This document shows positions 1 to 9,865 of a stretch of DNA of 64,000 nucleotides, in pieces (positions within the stretch are counted from its first letter, which is position 1; every line of letters begins with the position of its first letter). Origin of the DNA: Hoylesella pleuritidis JCM 14110 (lineage in GTDB: Bacteria; Bacteroidota; Bacteroidia; Bacteroidales; Bacteroidaceae); assembly GCF_000613725.1 (NCBI RefSeq), contig NZ_BAJN01000009.1, positions 1-64,000 on the forward strand. Direction: 5' to 3'. The notes under the pieces are model-generated. The model worked only from the letters and a program-made list of their open reading frames with translations, was not told the DNA's origin and ran no database searches. A program made the translations under genes and the position numbers.

Positions 1-76
1 GATCCTCCCAAGCCTCCCTATACCTTTTTCTATCCCGTTTCTCCTTCCTTATTTATACTCTTTTGTATTTGTTGCC

Positions 77-108
77 TTTGGTAAAGTGCAGGGATTATGG
101 TATCTTTG
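77..108 (+). promoter_or_regulatory. Bacteroidetes-type promoter for the gene at 113
   Basis: TTTG at 77-80 and TATCTTTG at 101-108 are separated by 20 bases, which matches the Bacteroidetes -33/-7 pattern. The -7 box ends only 5 bases before the ATG at 113, so the transcript would have almost no leader. Confidence 0.6.
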
Positions 109-112
109 CAGT

Positions 113-697
113 ATGAACATTTTTGGGCAAATTTTCCGGCGGCTTTTACGGATTCCTCGTTCGTATGGCTTCGGTGTGCAGTCTCCCTTTGCCTACGAGT
201 TCGTGCGATGTGTGGTCAATGAGAAATATCCTTATTATGCCTATGAGGAGTTGTACGATAGAGAGGCCGTAAGAGATAAGACTGAGCTGAAGCGCTGCCG
301 GCTTTGTTTGCGGCTGGCGAACTATGTACAGGCAAGCAGTTGGGGGATTGCACAGGAGAAAAACCAAAGATATGAGAAGTATATCAATGCCGGATGCCGA
401 AAGACGAAGGTGCTGACGGGCTGTTCTGCTGACAGAAGATCTGAACTTGGCAGTTGTCAAGTGTTATTGATGACATTGCTGGACGATTGGAGACCGATGT
501 TCGATTCCTTTGTCGAAACAGCTACATCCCGATCCGTTTTGCTGGTGATGAATATTGATGTCACGAGGGAAACGAGGCAGGTGTGGCGGCGAATAATGGA
601 TGACAGTCGGACAGGCGTTACTTTTGACCTTTTAGACTGCGGAATCGTGTTCTTCGATTTGAAAATGCACAAACGGAATTATAAAATCAATTATTGA
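113..697 (+). CDS. Conserved Bacteroidetes protein, degenerate SAM methyltransferase family
   Basis: This 194-residue protein has the ends of a Bacteroidetes family usually annotated as class I SAM-dependent methyltransferase: an N-terminal block (RIPRSYGFGVQSPFAYEFV, then EKYPYYAYEEL) and a C-terminal block (LLDCGIVFFDLKMHKRNYKI). The middle, where the glycine-rich SAM-binding loop should follow LANYVQ, has no such motif, so methyltransferase activity is doubtful. I chose ATG 113 over an upstream in-frame ATG at 86 because 86 lies upstream of the -7 box at 101-108. It stops 9 bases before the adenosyltransferase gene, so the two are probably cotranscribed. Family assignment is from memory of homologues; the lack of the motif is seen directly. 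Confidence 0.6.
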   Translation: MNIFGQIFRRLLRIPRSYGFGVQSPFAYEFVRCVVNEKYPYYAYEELYDREAVRDKTELKRCRLCLRLANYVQASSWGIAQEKNQRYEKYINAGCRKTKVLTGCSADRRSELGSCQVLLMTLLDDWRPMFDSFVETATSRSVLLVMNIDVTRETRQVWRRIMDDSRTGVTFDLLDCGIVFFDLKMHKRNYKINY

Positions 698-706
698 GAC
701 GTGTCG

Positions 707-1261
707 ATGAAGATTTATACCAAGACCGGCGACAGTGGTACAACGAGCCTGATCGGGGGCCGACGGGTGGCTAAATGTGACAAACGAATAGAGGCTTACG
801 GTGCGTTGGATGAGCTCAATGCTCATCTTGGAATGCTTGTCTCGCTGACGGCCGATGAAGATGTGAGGGTGTTTGTTGAACAGATTCAGTACGATCTGTT
901 CGACATCGGCAGTTATTTGGCTGCCGATCCGCCGGGAAACCTGTGTCGGGGTGTCTCCGTTATTGATGACGGTGCTGTCCGGAGACTTGAAGAACAGATC
1001 GATGCGATGGTGTTCTCAATTCCTGAACAGACCAGCTTTATCATTCCCGGAGGCTGTCGTGAGGCGGCGTGGACTCACGTTTGTCGAACTGTTTGCAGAC
1101 GAGCCGAGCGTCGGATGGTAGATTGTGGCAAGGATGTCTGCCTTTCTCCTCAGATTCTCCATTATATGAATCGGCTCTCCGATTATTTGTTTGTCTTGGC
1201 AAGAAAATTGAATTTTGTTGCCCATACAGCAGAAAAAAAGTGGCAAAGTACTTGCAAATAG
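707..1261 (+). CDS. PduO-type ATP:cob(I)alamin adenosyltransferase
   Basis: This 184-residue cytosolic enzyme transfers the adenosyl group of ATP to reduced corrinoid, the last activation step to adenosylcobalamin. The N-terminal ATP-binding signature TKTGDSGTTSLIGG is clear, followed by RIEAYGALDELNAHLG, and the C-terminal helix carries the family motif CRTVCRRAERRMV. Length is normal for a single-domain PduO-type enzyme. I use ATG at 707, which gives MKIYTKTGD, rather than the GTG two codons earlier. It closely follows the gene at 113 and likely shares its promoter. The window holds no other corrinoid gene, so it probably serves salvaged cobamides (inference). Confidence 0.9.
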   Translation: MKIYTKTGDSGTTSLIGGRRVAKCDKRIEAYGALDELNAHLGMLVSLTADEDVRVFVEQIQYDLFDIGSYLAADPPGNLCRGVSVIDDGAVRRLEEQIDAMVFSIPEQTSFIIPGGCREAAWTHVCRTVCRRAERRMVDCGKDVCLSPQILHYMNRLSDYLFVLARKLNFVAHTAEKKWQSTCK

Positions 1262-1318
1262 CGCAAAATTGTTTATTTTTGCACGCACAATTAATGATAA
1301 ATCAGAAAACCGAGAGAT

Positions 1319-1540
1319 ATGTATTGGACACTGGAATTAGCTTCAAAGTTGGAAGATGCACCTTGGCCTGCAACGAAAGACGAATTGATTGACTATGCGA
1401 TTCGTTCGGGTGCACCTCTTGAAGTGTTAGAGAATTTGCAGGAAATTGAAGACGAAGGCGATGTTTATGACAGTATCGAAGACATCTGGCCCGATTATCC
1501 TACTAAGGAGGACTTCCTTTTCAATGAGGATGAATACTGA
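1319..1540 (+). CDS. DUF2795 family small acidic protein
   Basis: A 73-residue acidic protein that matches the DUF2795 family by its pattern: MYWTLELASKLEDAPWPATK, then ELIDYAIRSGAP, then an EDEGDVYDSIEDIWPDYP tail. Function is not established for the family. A -7-like box TATTTTTG lies at 1274-1281, about 40 bases upstream of the ATG, so it likely has its own promoter. A small hairpin follows the stop codon. Confidence 0.85.
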   Translation: MYWTLELASKLEDAPWPATKDELIDYAIRSGAPLEVLENLQEIEDEGDVYDSIEDIWPDYPTKEDFLFNEDEY

Positions 1541-1545
1541 CGAAT

Positions 1546-1561
1546 AACCGACGAGTCGGTT
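1546..1561 (+). terminator. Short hairpin after the DUF2795 gene
   Basis: AACCGAC at 1546-1552 pairs with GTCGGTT at 1555-1561 around a 2-base loop, immediately after the stop codon at 1540. The following bases (GTTTCG) are only weakly T-rich, so termination strength is uncertain. Confidence 0.45.
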
Positions 1562-1933
1562 GTTTCGCCGAGTGTGAGGTATGCTGTTGATTTGTGCATA
1601 CCCTGCTTTTCTTTGTGGGAATTTGAATGAAAAAACACTGTATAAAGAATATTATAACTCTCTAATTTATTTTGGTGGTTGGGCGTTGAGAGAACGTTCA
1701 GCCATTTTTCTTTGGTTGCGGGTTAGGTAAATAGGCATCGGCTGTCCTCTTGGATTTCTGAGTTGGGAGGCTGAATATATCTCTCAGTTCGGAGTTTAGG
1801 GAACTAAAAAGCAATGTCGGTTACTTACTCGTGCAATCGTTTGCACACTGTCTGGATGCAATTAGAGAGCTTTTGCGTAGCGATTCTGTGTGAATAATGT
1901 GTAACTTTACGGCATATTCACTAACTTAAACCA
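1562..1933. other. Intergenic region upstream of malQ
   Basis: There is no convincing gene in this 370-base gap. A 48-codon open frame starts at 1580 on the plus strand but matches nothing I know. A -7-like TAACTTTA lies at 1902-1909, 25 bases before the malQ ATG. A TTTG at 1872-1875 is somewhat too far upstream to be its ideal partner. Confidence 0.4.
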
Positions 1934-4635
1934 ATGATTTTAGATTTCAGTATTGACTATAAAACAGTCTATGGAGAGCAACTCGTTCTCAATGTCGTGG
2001 CTGACGAGACTGCCGAAACGGCGGAAACAACCGCGTATAGAATGGTAACGACCGACGGATTGTATTGGACTTGCCGAATGAATATCAAACAGGCGGATCT
2101 ACAACCGCGGTTAGATTATTATTACTCCGTATTCAATGCTGATGGAGAAACAACTCACGAATGGCTCACAGAGGCTCATCGGCTCGATTTCTCTGCGCTC
2201 AACGGCACGCATTATGTCGTTTACGACCATTGGATCGATATTCCCGAGGACACCTATTTGTATAGTTCGGCTTTTACGGAGTGTATTCATCATCGGCGAG
2301 AAACCGATGTCAAGGTTACTCGTTTTGGTAAAACGTTGCGTCTGGCGGTGCGGGCACCACAGCTCAGGACATCTCATCGTCTGGCGATTGTGGGTGCGGG
2401 TGAGGCACTCGGAGCGTGGAATCCTGCGCGGATGATTCCGATGTGCGAGCACCATTACAATGAGTGGGTGGTAGATCTTGATGCTTCGGAACTTGAAAGT
2501 CATCAAATCGAATTTAAATTCATTGCTTTCAACGCCACTGATAAGGCTGATGTGCTATGGGAAACGGGAATGAATCGAACGGCGGAAGTACCTCGGATGA
2601 GCGCAGGTGATGTCGTGGTGTATAGTCTTTCACAAGCATTCTTCCCGCTGTACGATGTTAGACTGGTCGGAACGATGGTTCCCGTATTCTCGCTTCGGTC
2701 GAAAACGAGTTTCGGAGTGGGTGATTTCGGCGATCTGAAAAAGATGATCGATTTATAGCTCTTACCCGTCAGCGCGTGCTTCAGGTGTTACCCATCAACG
2801 ATACCACCACTACCCACACGTGGACAGACTCTTATCCGTATAGCTGTATCAGTATTTTCGCTATTCATCCGCAGTATGTCGACCTCACACAGCTACCTAC
2901 GCTCAAAGACGAAAACGTAAGAACGCATTTTGAGGCATTGAGAACGGAACTCAATTCGCTGCCGCAGATCGACTACGAACGTGTTAACGAAGCTAAGACG
3001 GCCTACTTGCGTGCCGTCTATGAACAGGAAAAGACGAAGGTGTTGAAGTCTTCCGGTTTCAAAACTTTCCTCAAAGAGTCCGGTCGTTGGCTGGTTCCTT
3101 ATGCCCGATATTGCAGCCTTCGCGATGCATATGGTACCGCAGAGTTTGACAAATGGCCTGCACACAACACGTGGGATGAGGCCGATCGCAAGGTGCTTAC
3201 AACCGCTTCGACCAAGGTTTTCAAAGAAGTGGCATTCTATTATTTCATTCAATATGTGCTCAGTGAGCAGATGTCGGCCGTACACCAGTATGCACGTGCC
3301 AAGGGAGTAATCCTTAAAGGAGATATTCCTATTGGTGTGAGCCGTTACGGTTGCGATGTTTGGATGGAGCCGAAATACTTTAATTGCAACGGACAAGCAG
3401 GTGCCCCACCTGACGATTTCTCTGTAATGGGACAGAACTGGGGCTTCCCTACCTACAATTGGGATGCTATGCTGAAAGACAACTGCCGCTGGTGGGTGCG
3501 CCGTTTTAAAGCAATGGCCAAGTATTTCGATGCTTATCGCATTGACCATGTACTCGGATTTTTCCGCATTTGGGAGATACCTATCGACTCGGTACACGGT
3601 TTACTGGGTCAGTTCTCACCCTCGTTGGGAATGACTCGTGATGAGATAGAGGCTTACGGACTGCATTTCCAGGAACAACAGTTCACCAAACCTTTTATTG
3701 CCGACTGGGTTTTAGATCGCGTTTTCGGTCAGCACGCTGCCGAAGTAAAAGCAAAGTACCTCGTTCATACACACGATGACATCTACGATTTACGGCCGGA
3801 ATACGACACGCAACGCAAAGTCGAGGCTGCGTTCGAGGGCAAGTTGTCGGCAACGGACATTCAGATTCGCGACGGTTTGTATGCACTCATCAGCGATGTG
3901 CTGTTCGTTCGCGACCGCAAAGACCGTGATAAGTTCCATCCCCGCATATCCGTTCAGTTCAGTTTTGTTTACGAAGCTCTTTACGACAGTGATAAAACAA
4001 TCTTCAATCGCATTTATAACGACTATTATTATAGGCGTAACAACCGGTTCTGGTACTATGAAGCGATGAAGAAACTACCGCGACTCGTTGAGGCAACACG
4101 TATGTTGGTGTGTGCCGAAGACCTTGGAATGGTGCCCGATTGCGTGTCGTGGGTGATGAATAAATTGCGCATTCTCAGCCTCGAATTGCAATCTATGCCC
4201 AAGGATTCAAGTGTTCGGTTCGGTAATTTGGCGCATAACCCATACCGAAGTGTATGTACCATCAGCAGTCACGACACCCCGACGCTGCGCCAATGGTGGC
4301 AAGAAGACCGCGAGCGCACGCAAGTCTACTATAACTCGATGCTCTATCGCGGGGGTGCCGCACCTCAACCGCTGCCCGGTTGGCTTGCACGCGACATCCT
4401 TTCAAACCATCTCGCCTCTCCGTCAATGCTTTGCATTTTCAGCATCCAAGACTGGATGGCCATTGACGAACGGCTACGCATTGCCGATCCTGATGCCGAA
4501 CGCATCAATATTCCGGCCAATCCGAAGCACTATTGGCGCTATCGGATGCATGTAAACATCGAGGATCTTATTGCCGATCGCGATTTCCGCGACAACATCT
4601 CAGAGTTGGTGGAGCAGAGTGGGAGAAGTAATTAG
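1934..4635 (+). pseudogene. malQ: 4-alpha-glucanotransferase (amylomaltase), one-base frameshift
   Basis: GH77 disproportionating enzyme that rearranges maltodextrins in the cytosol. Residues about 1-120 and 130-230 are two N-terminal CBM20-like starch-binding domains (second one: RLAIVGAGEALGAWNP). The GH77 domain follows, with GVILKGDIPIGVSRYGCDVW, the nucleophile aspartate in YRIDHVLGFFR, the acid/base glutamate in CAEDLGMVP, and ISSHDTPTLRQWW. The reading frame breaks at 2750-2758: frame one ends at TAG 2756 just after FGDLKKMIDL, and the next frame continues with ALTRQRVLQVLPINDTT. Adding one base restores 900 residues, the usual length for the Bacteroidetes form. Both halves are well conserved, so a sequencing under-call is more likely than true loss. 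Confidence 0.9.
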
Positions 4636-4774
4636 GAGTTAAGACATCGGAAATTAAGGAGTTGAGCCATTGCTTTTGACTTCTTGTCGGGGCGCGTCGG
4701 CGTGTTCTCTCGCTGTTAAGAGACACCCCTCTCACCGTTTATCTCTCATCGCTTATCCGTCCACAGCATTGCAA

Positions 4775-4884
4775 CTAACAGTCTTTCGCCTTGCGATTAG
4801 ATGCTTTTCGCACGCCATTTAACGGCTTTTCGCCTTGCGTTTAACAGTTAATTATCGTGCGTTTAACGGTTAATCGTTGGAGGA
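4775..4884. repeat. 22-bp phased array 1 (five units)
   Basis: Five degenerate 22-bp units start at 4775, 4797, 4819, 4841 and 4863. The last three carry the core TTAACGG or TTAACAG and a GC-rich spacer such as CCTTGCG or ATCGTGCG. Units one to three carry the variant right half CTTTTCGC. The array lies between malQ and the pullulanase gene, ending 34 bases before its ATG. The remaining bases of the gap (4636-4774) hold no gene that I can see. Confidence 0.85.
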
Positions 4885-4918
4885 TATACGGTAACGGAGA
4901 ATTTAAACAGATATAACG

Positions 4919-6844
4919 ATGCTGATAAGAAAAATGTTTTTCACGGGTCTTTTATCGCTGATCATCGGCCAGACGACGGCCGGACAGCCCTTTGAAGAGA
5001 TGATATACAGTAAGAAAAAGACTGTTTTCAGACTCTTCGCACCCACGAATGCCAAGCGTATTGTGGTCAGATTGTATGCTGATGGACTCACTGGCACACC
5101 GTTGAAAACTGTTAAGATGAAATCGACTGGTGCTGATCGATGGGAAGTTTCAGTACCAGGCGACTGGCGAAATCGCTTTTATACGTTCGAGATTCCAAGT
5201 TTCGGACGAGGTGAAACACCCGGAGTCTTTGCCCGTGCAGTAGGTGTCAACGGTAAGCGTGGTGCTATTTTGCCGCTCGGAGCGACCGATCCTGTGGGCT
5301 GGGAACACGATGTTCGACCGGCATTGAAGTCGCCCGCCGACCTCGTTATTTATGAAATGCACCACCGCGACTACTCTATTTCGCCTACGTCGGGCATCAA
5401 ACACAAGGGTAAATTCTTAGCTTTGACCGAACCACAAGCCATCAATCATTTAAAGGAGTTGGGCATTAACGCCGTTCATTTGCTGCCTTCGTTCGACTAT
5501 GCATCGGTTGACGAAACGAGACTTGATACTCCTCAATACAACTGGGGCTATGATCCGCTCAACTATAACGTACCCGAAGGCTCGTATTCTACTGATCCTT
5601 ACGACCCTGCCGTGCGTATCCGTGAGTTCAAACAGATGGTGCAGGCTTTGCATAAAGCCGGTATTCGCGTCATCTTAGACGTGGTTTATAACCATACGTT
5701 CGATATAAATGGCAGCGGTTTTCAGCGTACTTACCCCGACTACTACTATCGCAAGCGTACCGACGGCACTTATTCTGACGGGTCGGGATGCGGCAACGAG
5801 ACTGCCAGCGAGCGTGAAATGATGCGCCGCTTTATGATAGAGTCGGTGCGTTTTTGGGCCAAAGAGTATCACATTGACGGTTTTCGGTTCGATCTGATGG
5901 GCATTCACGACATCGAAACGATGAATGCCGTGCGCCGCGCTGCCAGTGAAATAGATCCTACCTTATTTATATATGGCGAGGGATGGAGCGCCGGAGGCTG
6001 TGCACTTCCCATCGAAAAATTGGCCGTCAAAGCACATATCAGTCAGCTTCCGGGCATCGCAGCCTTTTCAGATGAGCTTCGCGATGCCCTGAGAGGACCT
6101 TTCTCGGACGATCACAAGGGTGCTTTCCTGGTCGGTTTAGCCGGTTCAGAGGAAAGTATCAAGGCCGGAATTGTCGGTGTTATTCGTCATCCGCAGGTCG
6201 ATTATGCGCAAGTCAACTATACAAAAGCACCTTGGGCCACATCGCCTACACAAATGATAGCGTACGTAAGTTGTCACGACGATATGTGTCTTGTGGACAG
6301 GCTACGTGCAAGTGTGCCCCAAATCACCGACGACGAACTGATTCGCTTGGATCTGTTAGCGCAGACTGCCGTGCTCACTTCACAAGGAGTGCCCTTCATT
6401 TTGTGTGGAGAAGAGATGCTTCGGGATAAGAAAGGCGTACACAACAGCTTCAATTCGCCCGACAGCATCAACCGGCTCGATTGGCAAAACTTGGCAAAAT
6501 ACCCACAGGTTTTCCGTTATTACAAGTCGCTGATACAGCTTCGAAAGCACCATCCGGCCTTTCGGTTGGGCAATGCAGACCTCGTTCGGCGTCACTTAGA
6601 GTTTTTACCCACGCAGCCATGTGTGGTCGGTTTCCGACTAAAAGATAATGCCGGCGGCGATGAATGGCGTGATATCATCGTCATTCTGAATGCCAATAAG
6701 GATGCAAAGATGGTCGAGATTCCGGCCGGTCGGTATACAGTCGTGGCCTGCGATGGTGTGATAGACGAGCGCGGTTTAGGCGAAATGGAAGGTGGAAAAG
6801 TAGAAGTTGATCCGCAATCGGCGCTGATTCTCTATCGAATGTAG
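4919..6844 (+). CDS. pulA: Type I pullulanase (GH13)
   Basis: Debranching enzyme that hydrolyses alpha-1,6 bonds in pullulan and starch-derived dextrins; 641 residues. An N-terminal signal-like segment (about residues 1-22, ending near QTTAG) suggests export, probably to the periplasm. A CBM48-like domain (VFRLFAPTNAKRIVVRLYADG) follows. The type I pullulanase hallmark YNWGYDP is present, as are the four GH13 regions: DVVYNHT, GFRFDLMG (nucleophile Asp), YGEGW (acid/base Glu) and VSCHDD. It lies downstream of malQ and upstream of a SusA-like amylase in the same direction. No clear consensus promoter is visible directly upstream, so transcription from malQ or from within the repeat array is possible. 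Confidence 0.93.
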   Translation: MLIRKMFFTGLLSLIIGQTTAGQPFEEMIYSKKKTVFRLFAPTNAKRIVVRLYADGLTGTPLKTVKMKSTGADRWEVSVPGDWRNRFYTFEIPSFGRGETPGVFARAVGVNGKRGAILPLGATDPVGWEHDVRPALKSPADLVIYEMHHRDYSISPTSGIKHKGKFLALTEPQAINHLKELGINAVHLLPSFDYASVDETRLDTPQYNWGYDPLNYNVPEGSYSTDPYDPAVRIREFKQMVQALHKAGIRVILDVVYNHTFDINGSGFQRTYPDYYYRKRTDGTYSDGSGCGNETASEREMMRRFMIESVRFWAKEYHIDGFRFDLMGIHDIETMNAVRRAASEIDPTLFIYGEGWSAGGCALPIEKLAVKAHISQLPGIAAFSDELRDALRGPFSDDHKGAFLVGLAGSEESIKAGIVGVIRHPQVDYAQVNYTKAPWATSPTQMIAYVSCHDDMCLVDRLRASVPQITDDELIRLDLLAQTAVLTSQGVPFILCGEEMLRDKKGVHNSFNSPDSINRLDWQNLAKYPQVFRYYKSLIQLRKHHPAFRLGNADLVRRHLEFLPTQPCVVGFRLKDNAGGDEWRDIIVILNANKDAKMVEIPAGRYTVVACDGVIDERGLGEMEGGKVEVDPQSALILYRM

Positions 6845-6854
6845 CCCCTTCCTA

Positions 6855-6886
6855 ACTTATAAACTTGTGAACTTATAAACTTAAAA
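6855..6886. repeat. 8-bp tandem repeat, four units
   Basis: Four octamers ACTTATAA, ACTTGTGA, ACTTATAA and ACTTAAAA fill the gap between the pullulanase stop and the next ATG at 6889. The same octamer type recurs at 44587, 50433 and 52832. Confidence 0.7.
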
Positions 6887-6888
6887 TA

Positions 6889-8748
6889 ATGAAATGGCTT
6901 TTTCTTTCTGCCCTCATAGCAATGAATATGATGGCTAAGGCTGCTGTAAATATCGATAGAATCGATCCCGCCTATTGGTTTGCGGGAATGAAAGATGCGT
7001 CTTTACAGCTGATGGTTTACGGCAAAGATATTCGCAATTGCACGGTAACGGCAGGTAACCAAAGTGTTAAAGTAGACAGCGTTGTGCGTTTAGATAACCC
7101 CGATTATCTGCTTGTTTACCTCGATGTAAGTGCTGCTAAACCCGGCGTTGTACCGTTGAATTTTGTTTCGGGAAGTGCTAAACGGCAAGTGAAATACGAA
7201 CTTCGGGCCCGCGAGATGAGCGGAGAAGACCGTCGCGGATTTACCAATGCCGACGTGCTTTATATGCTGATGCCTGACCGTTTTGCGCGAGGCGGCAAAC
7301 AGAAAGATCCTATCAAAGGGCTGAAGCCCTATCGTGTGGATCGCAATCAGCCCAGTTTACGACACGGAGGCGACCTTGAAGGCATTCGCAAACACCTCGA
7401 TTATTTCAACGAACTGGGTGTAACGGCGCTGTGGTTTACGCCTGTTTTGGAAAACAATTCACCCGATCGCGACGGGCAAAGTACCTATCACGGCTATGCA
7501 ACGACCGACTATTACCGGGTAGATCCGCGTTTCGGAACCAACGAAGAGTATCGAAATCTCATTCACGAAGCCCATCAACGGGGCTTGAAAGTGGTGATGG
7601 ATATGATCTTTAACCATTGCGGGAAAGACCATCCGTGGCTTGTTGATGTTCCATCGAAGGATTGGTTCAATTCGCCCGAGTATTTGCAAGGCGGCAAATA
7701 CTCGCAAACCAGTTACAAACTGACGCCTGTACTCGATCCGTATGCATCCCAAATAGATAAACAGGAGGCCGTAGACGGCTGGTTTGTACCCACAATGCCC
7801 GACCTCAACCAGCGTAATCCGCACGTTATCAAATACCTGATTCAGAACAGTAAATGGTGGATCGAGACCGCAGGAATCGACGGAATACGAATGGATACCT
7901 ATCCTTATGCCGACCGAAAAGCAATGTCTGAGTGGATGAAAGCGATTGATTGGGAGTATCCCAACTTTAATACCGTAGGCGAAACGTGGGTTACCGAGCC
8001 TGCATATACGGCTGCTTGGCAAAAGGATTCGAGGTTATCCGCGATCAATAGTTACCTCAAAACAGTGATGGATTTCAGCTTTTTCGATAAGCTGAATCAA
8101 GCTAAATACGAAGAGACCGACGGCTGGTGGAAGGGCTATAACCGTGTTTATAATAGTCTGGTTTACGATTATCTCTATCCCGATCCATCATCGGTGATGG
8201 CCTTTATAGAGAACCACGACACCGACAGATTCCTCGGATCAGGACAGAATGTGCCTGCTTTGAAACAGGCATTGGCGCTCTTGCTCACGATGAATCGTAT
8301 TCCCCAGCTCTATTACGGGACTGAAATCTTGATGAATGGAACGAAAGAAGTGACCGACGGTAACGTGCGTAAAGACTTCCCCGGAGGCTTTCCGGGCGAT
8401 AAGCGCAATGCTTTCACCGCTGCCAGTCGCACCGAAGCGGAGAACGAAATGTTCTCTTGGTTGAGCCGATTGTTGCATTGGCGCAAGGGAAATGATGTAA
8501 TTTCGCGAGGTCGACAGACGCAGTTTCTTCCCTATGAGGGCGTTTATGTCATTGCACGTCGTTATCAAGGGCGTACTGTTCTGACCATTCTCAACGGTAC
8601 AAATAAGGCTGCAGTGATGCCTGTGGAGCGTTATGCGGAAGTCATCGGAGCCGCCACCGAAGGCACGGATATTCTCACCGGCACCTCGATCCGCTTAGAC
8701 CGAGACATCCGTTTACAGCCGCGCCAAACGTTGGTTGTAGCGTATTGA
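6889..8748 (+). CDS. susA: SusA-like neopullulanase / alpha-amylase (GH13)
   Basis: Periplasmic-type GH13 enzyme that cleaves maltodextrins; 619 residues, close to SusA of Bacteroides thetaiotaomicron. It has a signal peptide (MKWLFLSALIAMNMMAKAA), a cyclomaltodextrinase-type N-terminal beta domain (about residues 20-115), a catalytic barrel and a C-terminal beta domain. GH13 motifs visible are MDMIFNHCG, GIRMDTYPYAD (nucleophile Asp), VGETW (acid/base Glu) and ENHDTDR. No susB, susC or susD lies beside it, so the gene is part of a malQ-pulA-susA enzyme group rather than a full starch locus. The symbol is by similarity; neopullulanase versus cyclomaltodextrinase specificity cannot be read from sequence. 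Confidence 0.88.
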   Translation: MKWLFLSALIAMNMMAKAAVNIDRIDPAYWFAGMKDASLQLMVYGKDIRNCTVTAGNQSVKVDSVVRLDNPDYLLVYLDVSAAKPGVVPLNFVSGSAKRQVKYELRAREMSGEDRRGFTNADVLYMLMPDRFARGGKQKDPIKGLKPYRVDRNQPSLRHGGDLEGIRKHLDYFNELGVTALWFTPVLENNSPDRDGQSTYHGYATTDYYRVDPRFGTNEEYRNLIHEAHQRGLKVVMDMIFNHCGKDHPWLVDVPSKDWFNSPEYLQGGKYSQTSYKLTPVLDPYASQIDKQEAVDGWFVPTMPDLNQRNPHVIKYLIQNSKWWIETAGIDGIRMDTYPYADRKAMSEWMKAIDWEYPNFNTVGETWVTEPAYTAAWQKDSRLSAINSYLKTVMDFSFFDKLNQAKYEETDGWWKGYNRVYNSLVYDYLYPDPSSVMAFIENHDTDRFLGSGQNVPALKQALALLLTMNRIPQLYYGTEILMNGTKEVTDGNVRKDFPGGFPGDKRNAFTAASRTEAENEMFSWLSRLLHWRKGNDVISRGRQTQFLPYEGVYVIARRYQGRTVLTILNGTNKAAVMPVERYAEVIGAATEGTDILTGTSIRLDRDIRLQPRQTLVVAY

Positions 8749-8779
8749 TGGCCGACATATTGTTTTATATTTCCTCTTT

Positions 8780-8811
8780 TTTGGTATTTCGCCATAAAAG
8801 AGGTAATTTTG
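8780..8811 (+). promoter_or_regulatory. Promoter of fabI
   Basis: TTTG at 8780-8783 and TAATTTTG at 8804-8811 are separated by 20 bases, an excellent Bacteroidetes promoter. It ends 24 bases before the fabI ATG at 8836. Confidence 0.7.
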
Positions 8812-8835
8812 CAGCGGATAATATATAAGAAGATT

Positions 8836-9693
8836 ATGGCTTACAATTTATTAAAAGGTAAAAGAGGTATCATCTTCGGCGCATTGAACAATATGTCTAT
8901 CGCCTGGAAAGTAGCTGAACGCTGTGCCGAAGAAGGTGCCAAGATTGTTTTGAGTAACACTGAAATGGCGCTCCGAATGGGCGAGTTGAACGAGCTTTCA
9001 GATAAGATCAATGCACCGATTATCGCTGCCGACGCCACGAACTATGATGATTTGGAGAACGTTTTCGTCAAAGCGCAGGATGTTTTGGGCGGAAAGGTCG
9101 ACTTTGTACTACATTCCATCGGGATGAGTCCTAACGTTCGGAAGCACAGAACATACGATGACCTTGATTATAACTGGCTGAACAAGACGTTAGACATATC
9201 TGCCATCTCATTTCATAAGATGTTGCAAGCAGCCAAAAAGACGGATGCCATTGCCGAATACGGCTCTGTCGTGGCGCTGACTTACATTGCTTCGCACCGC
9301 ACTTTCTTCGGATACAACGATATGGCGGATGCAAAGAGCCTCTTGGAAAGCATTGCCCGCAGTTTCGGTTACATCTACGGTCGTGAGAAAAGCGTGCGAA
9401 TCAACACCGTTTCGCAGTCTCCCACGCCCACGACAGCAGGCAAAGGAATCAAGGATATAGATAGTATGATGGACTTTGCAGATAAGATGTCGCCGTTAGG
9501 TAACGCCTCGGCAGACGACTGTGCAGACTATTGCGTAACGCTGTTCAGCGATTTGACGCGTAAGGTTACGATGCAAACGCTGTTTCACGACGGTGGTTTC
9601 TCGAATATGGGAATGAGTCTTCGAGCGATGAATCAGTACAGTAAAGATTTCGATGCCTATAAAGACGAAGAAGGAAAGATTATCTACGGATAA
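8836..9693 (+). CDS. fabI: Enoyl-[acyl-carrier-protein] reductase FabI
   Basis: NADH-dependent reductase of the last step in each fatty-acid elongation cycle; 285 residues, cytosolic. The Rossmann N-terminus reads GKRGIIFGALNNMSIAWKVA, typical of FabI with its modified glycine motif. The substrate region FVLHSIGMSP and the catalytic block with Tyr and Lys (YNDMADAKSLLESIARSFG) are present, and INTVSQSPTPTTAGKG is the substrate-binding loop. I use ATG 8836, which follows the promoter at the right distance, not the in-frame TTG-type start at 8809 that lies inside the -7 box. Confidence 0.95.
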   Translation: MAYNLLKGKRGIIFGALNNMSIAWKVAERCAEEGAKIVLSNTEMALRMGELNELSDKINAPIIAADATNYDDLENVFVKAQDVLGGKVDFVLHSIGMSPNVRKHRTYDDLDYNWLNKTLDISAISFHKMLQAAKKTDAIAEYGSVVALTYIASHRTFFGYNDMADAKSLLESIARSFGYIYGREKSVRINTVSQSPTPTTAGKGIKDIDSMMDFADKMSPLGNASADDCADYCVTLFSDLTRKVTMQTLFHDGGFSNMGMSLRAMNQYSKDFDAYKDEEGKIIYG

Positions 9694-9865
9694 GTTAAGT
9701 GATAATTAAGAATTGAAAATCGAGAGTTGAGAGGACTTTGATTATCTTTTAAACAGAAAGATATCATAGCTAACTTGTAGGGGCGGATCGGTATATCCAC
9801 TCTCAAAAAAGCATATAAACGATCATCTCTTATCTCTTACCATTCATCCGTTAAAACCATAAATA

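Noticed and set aside
1580-1726. 48-codon open frame before malQ
   Set aside because: No promoter box in front, no recognisable motif; likely chance.
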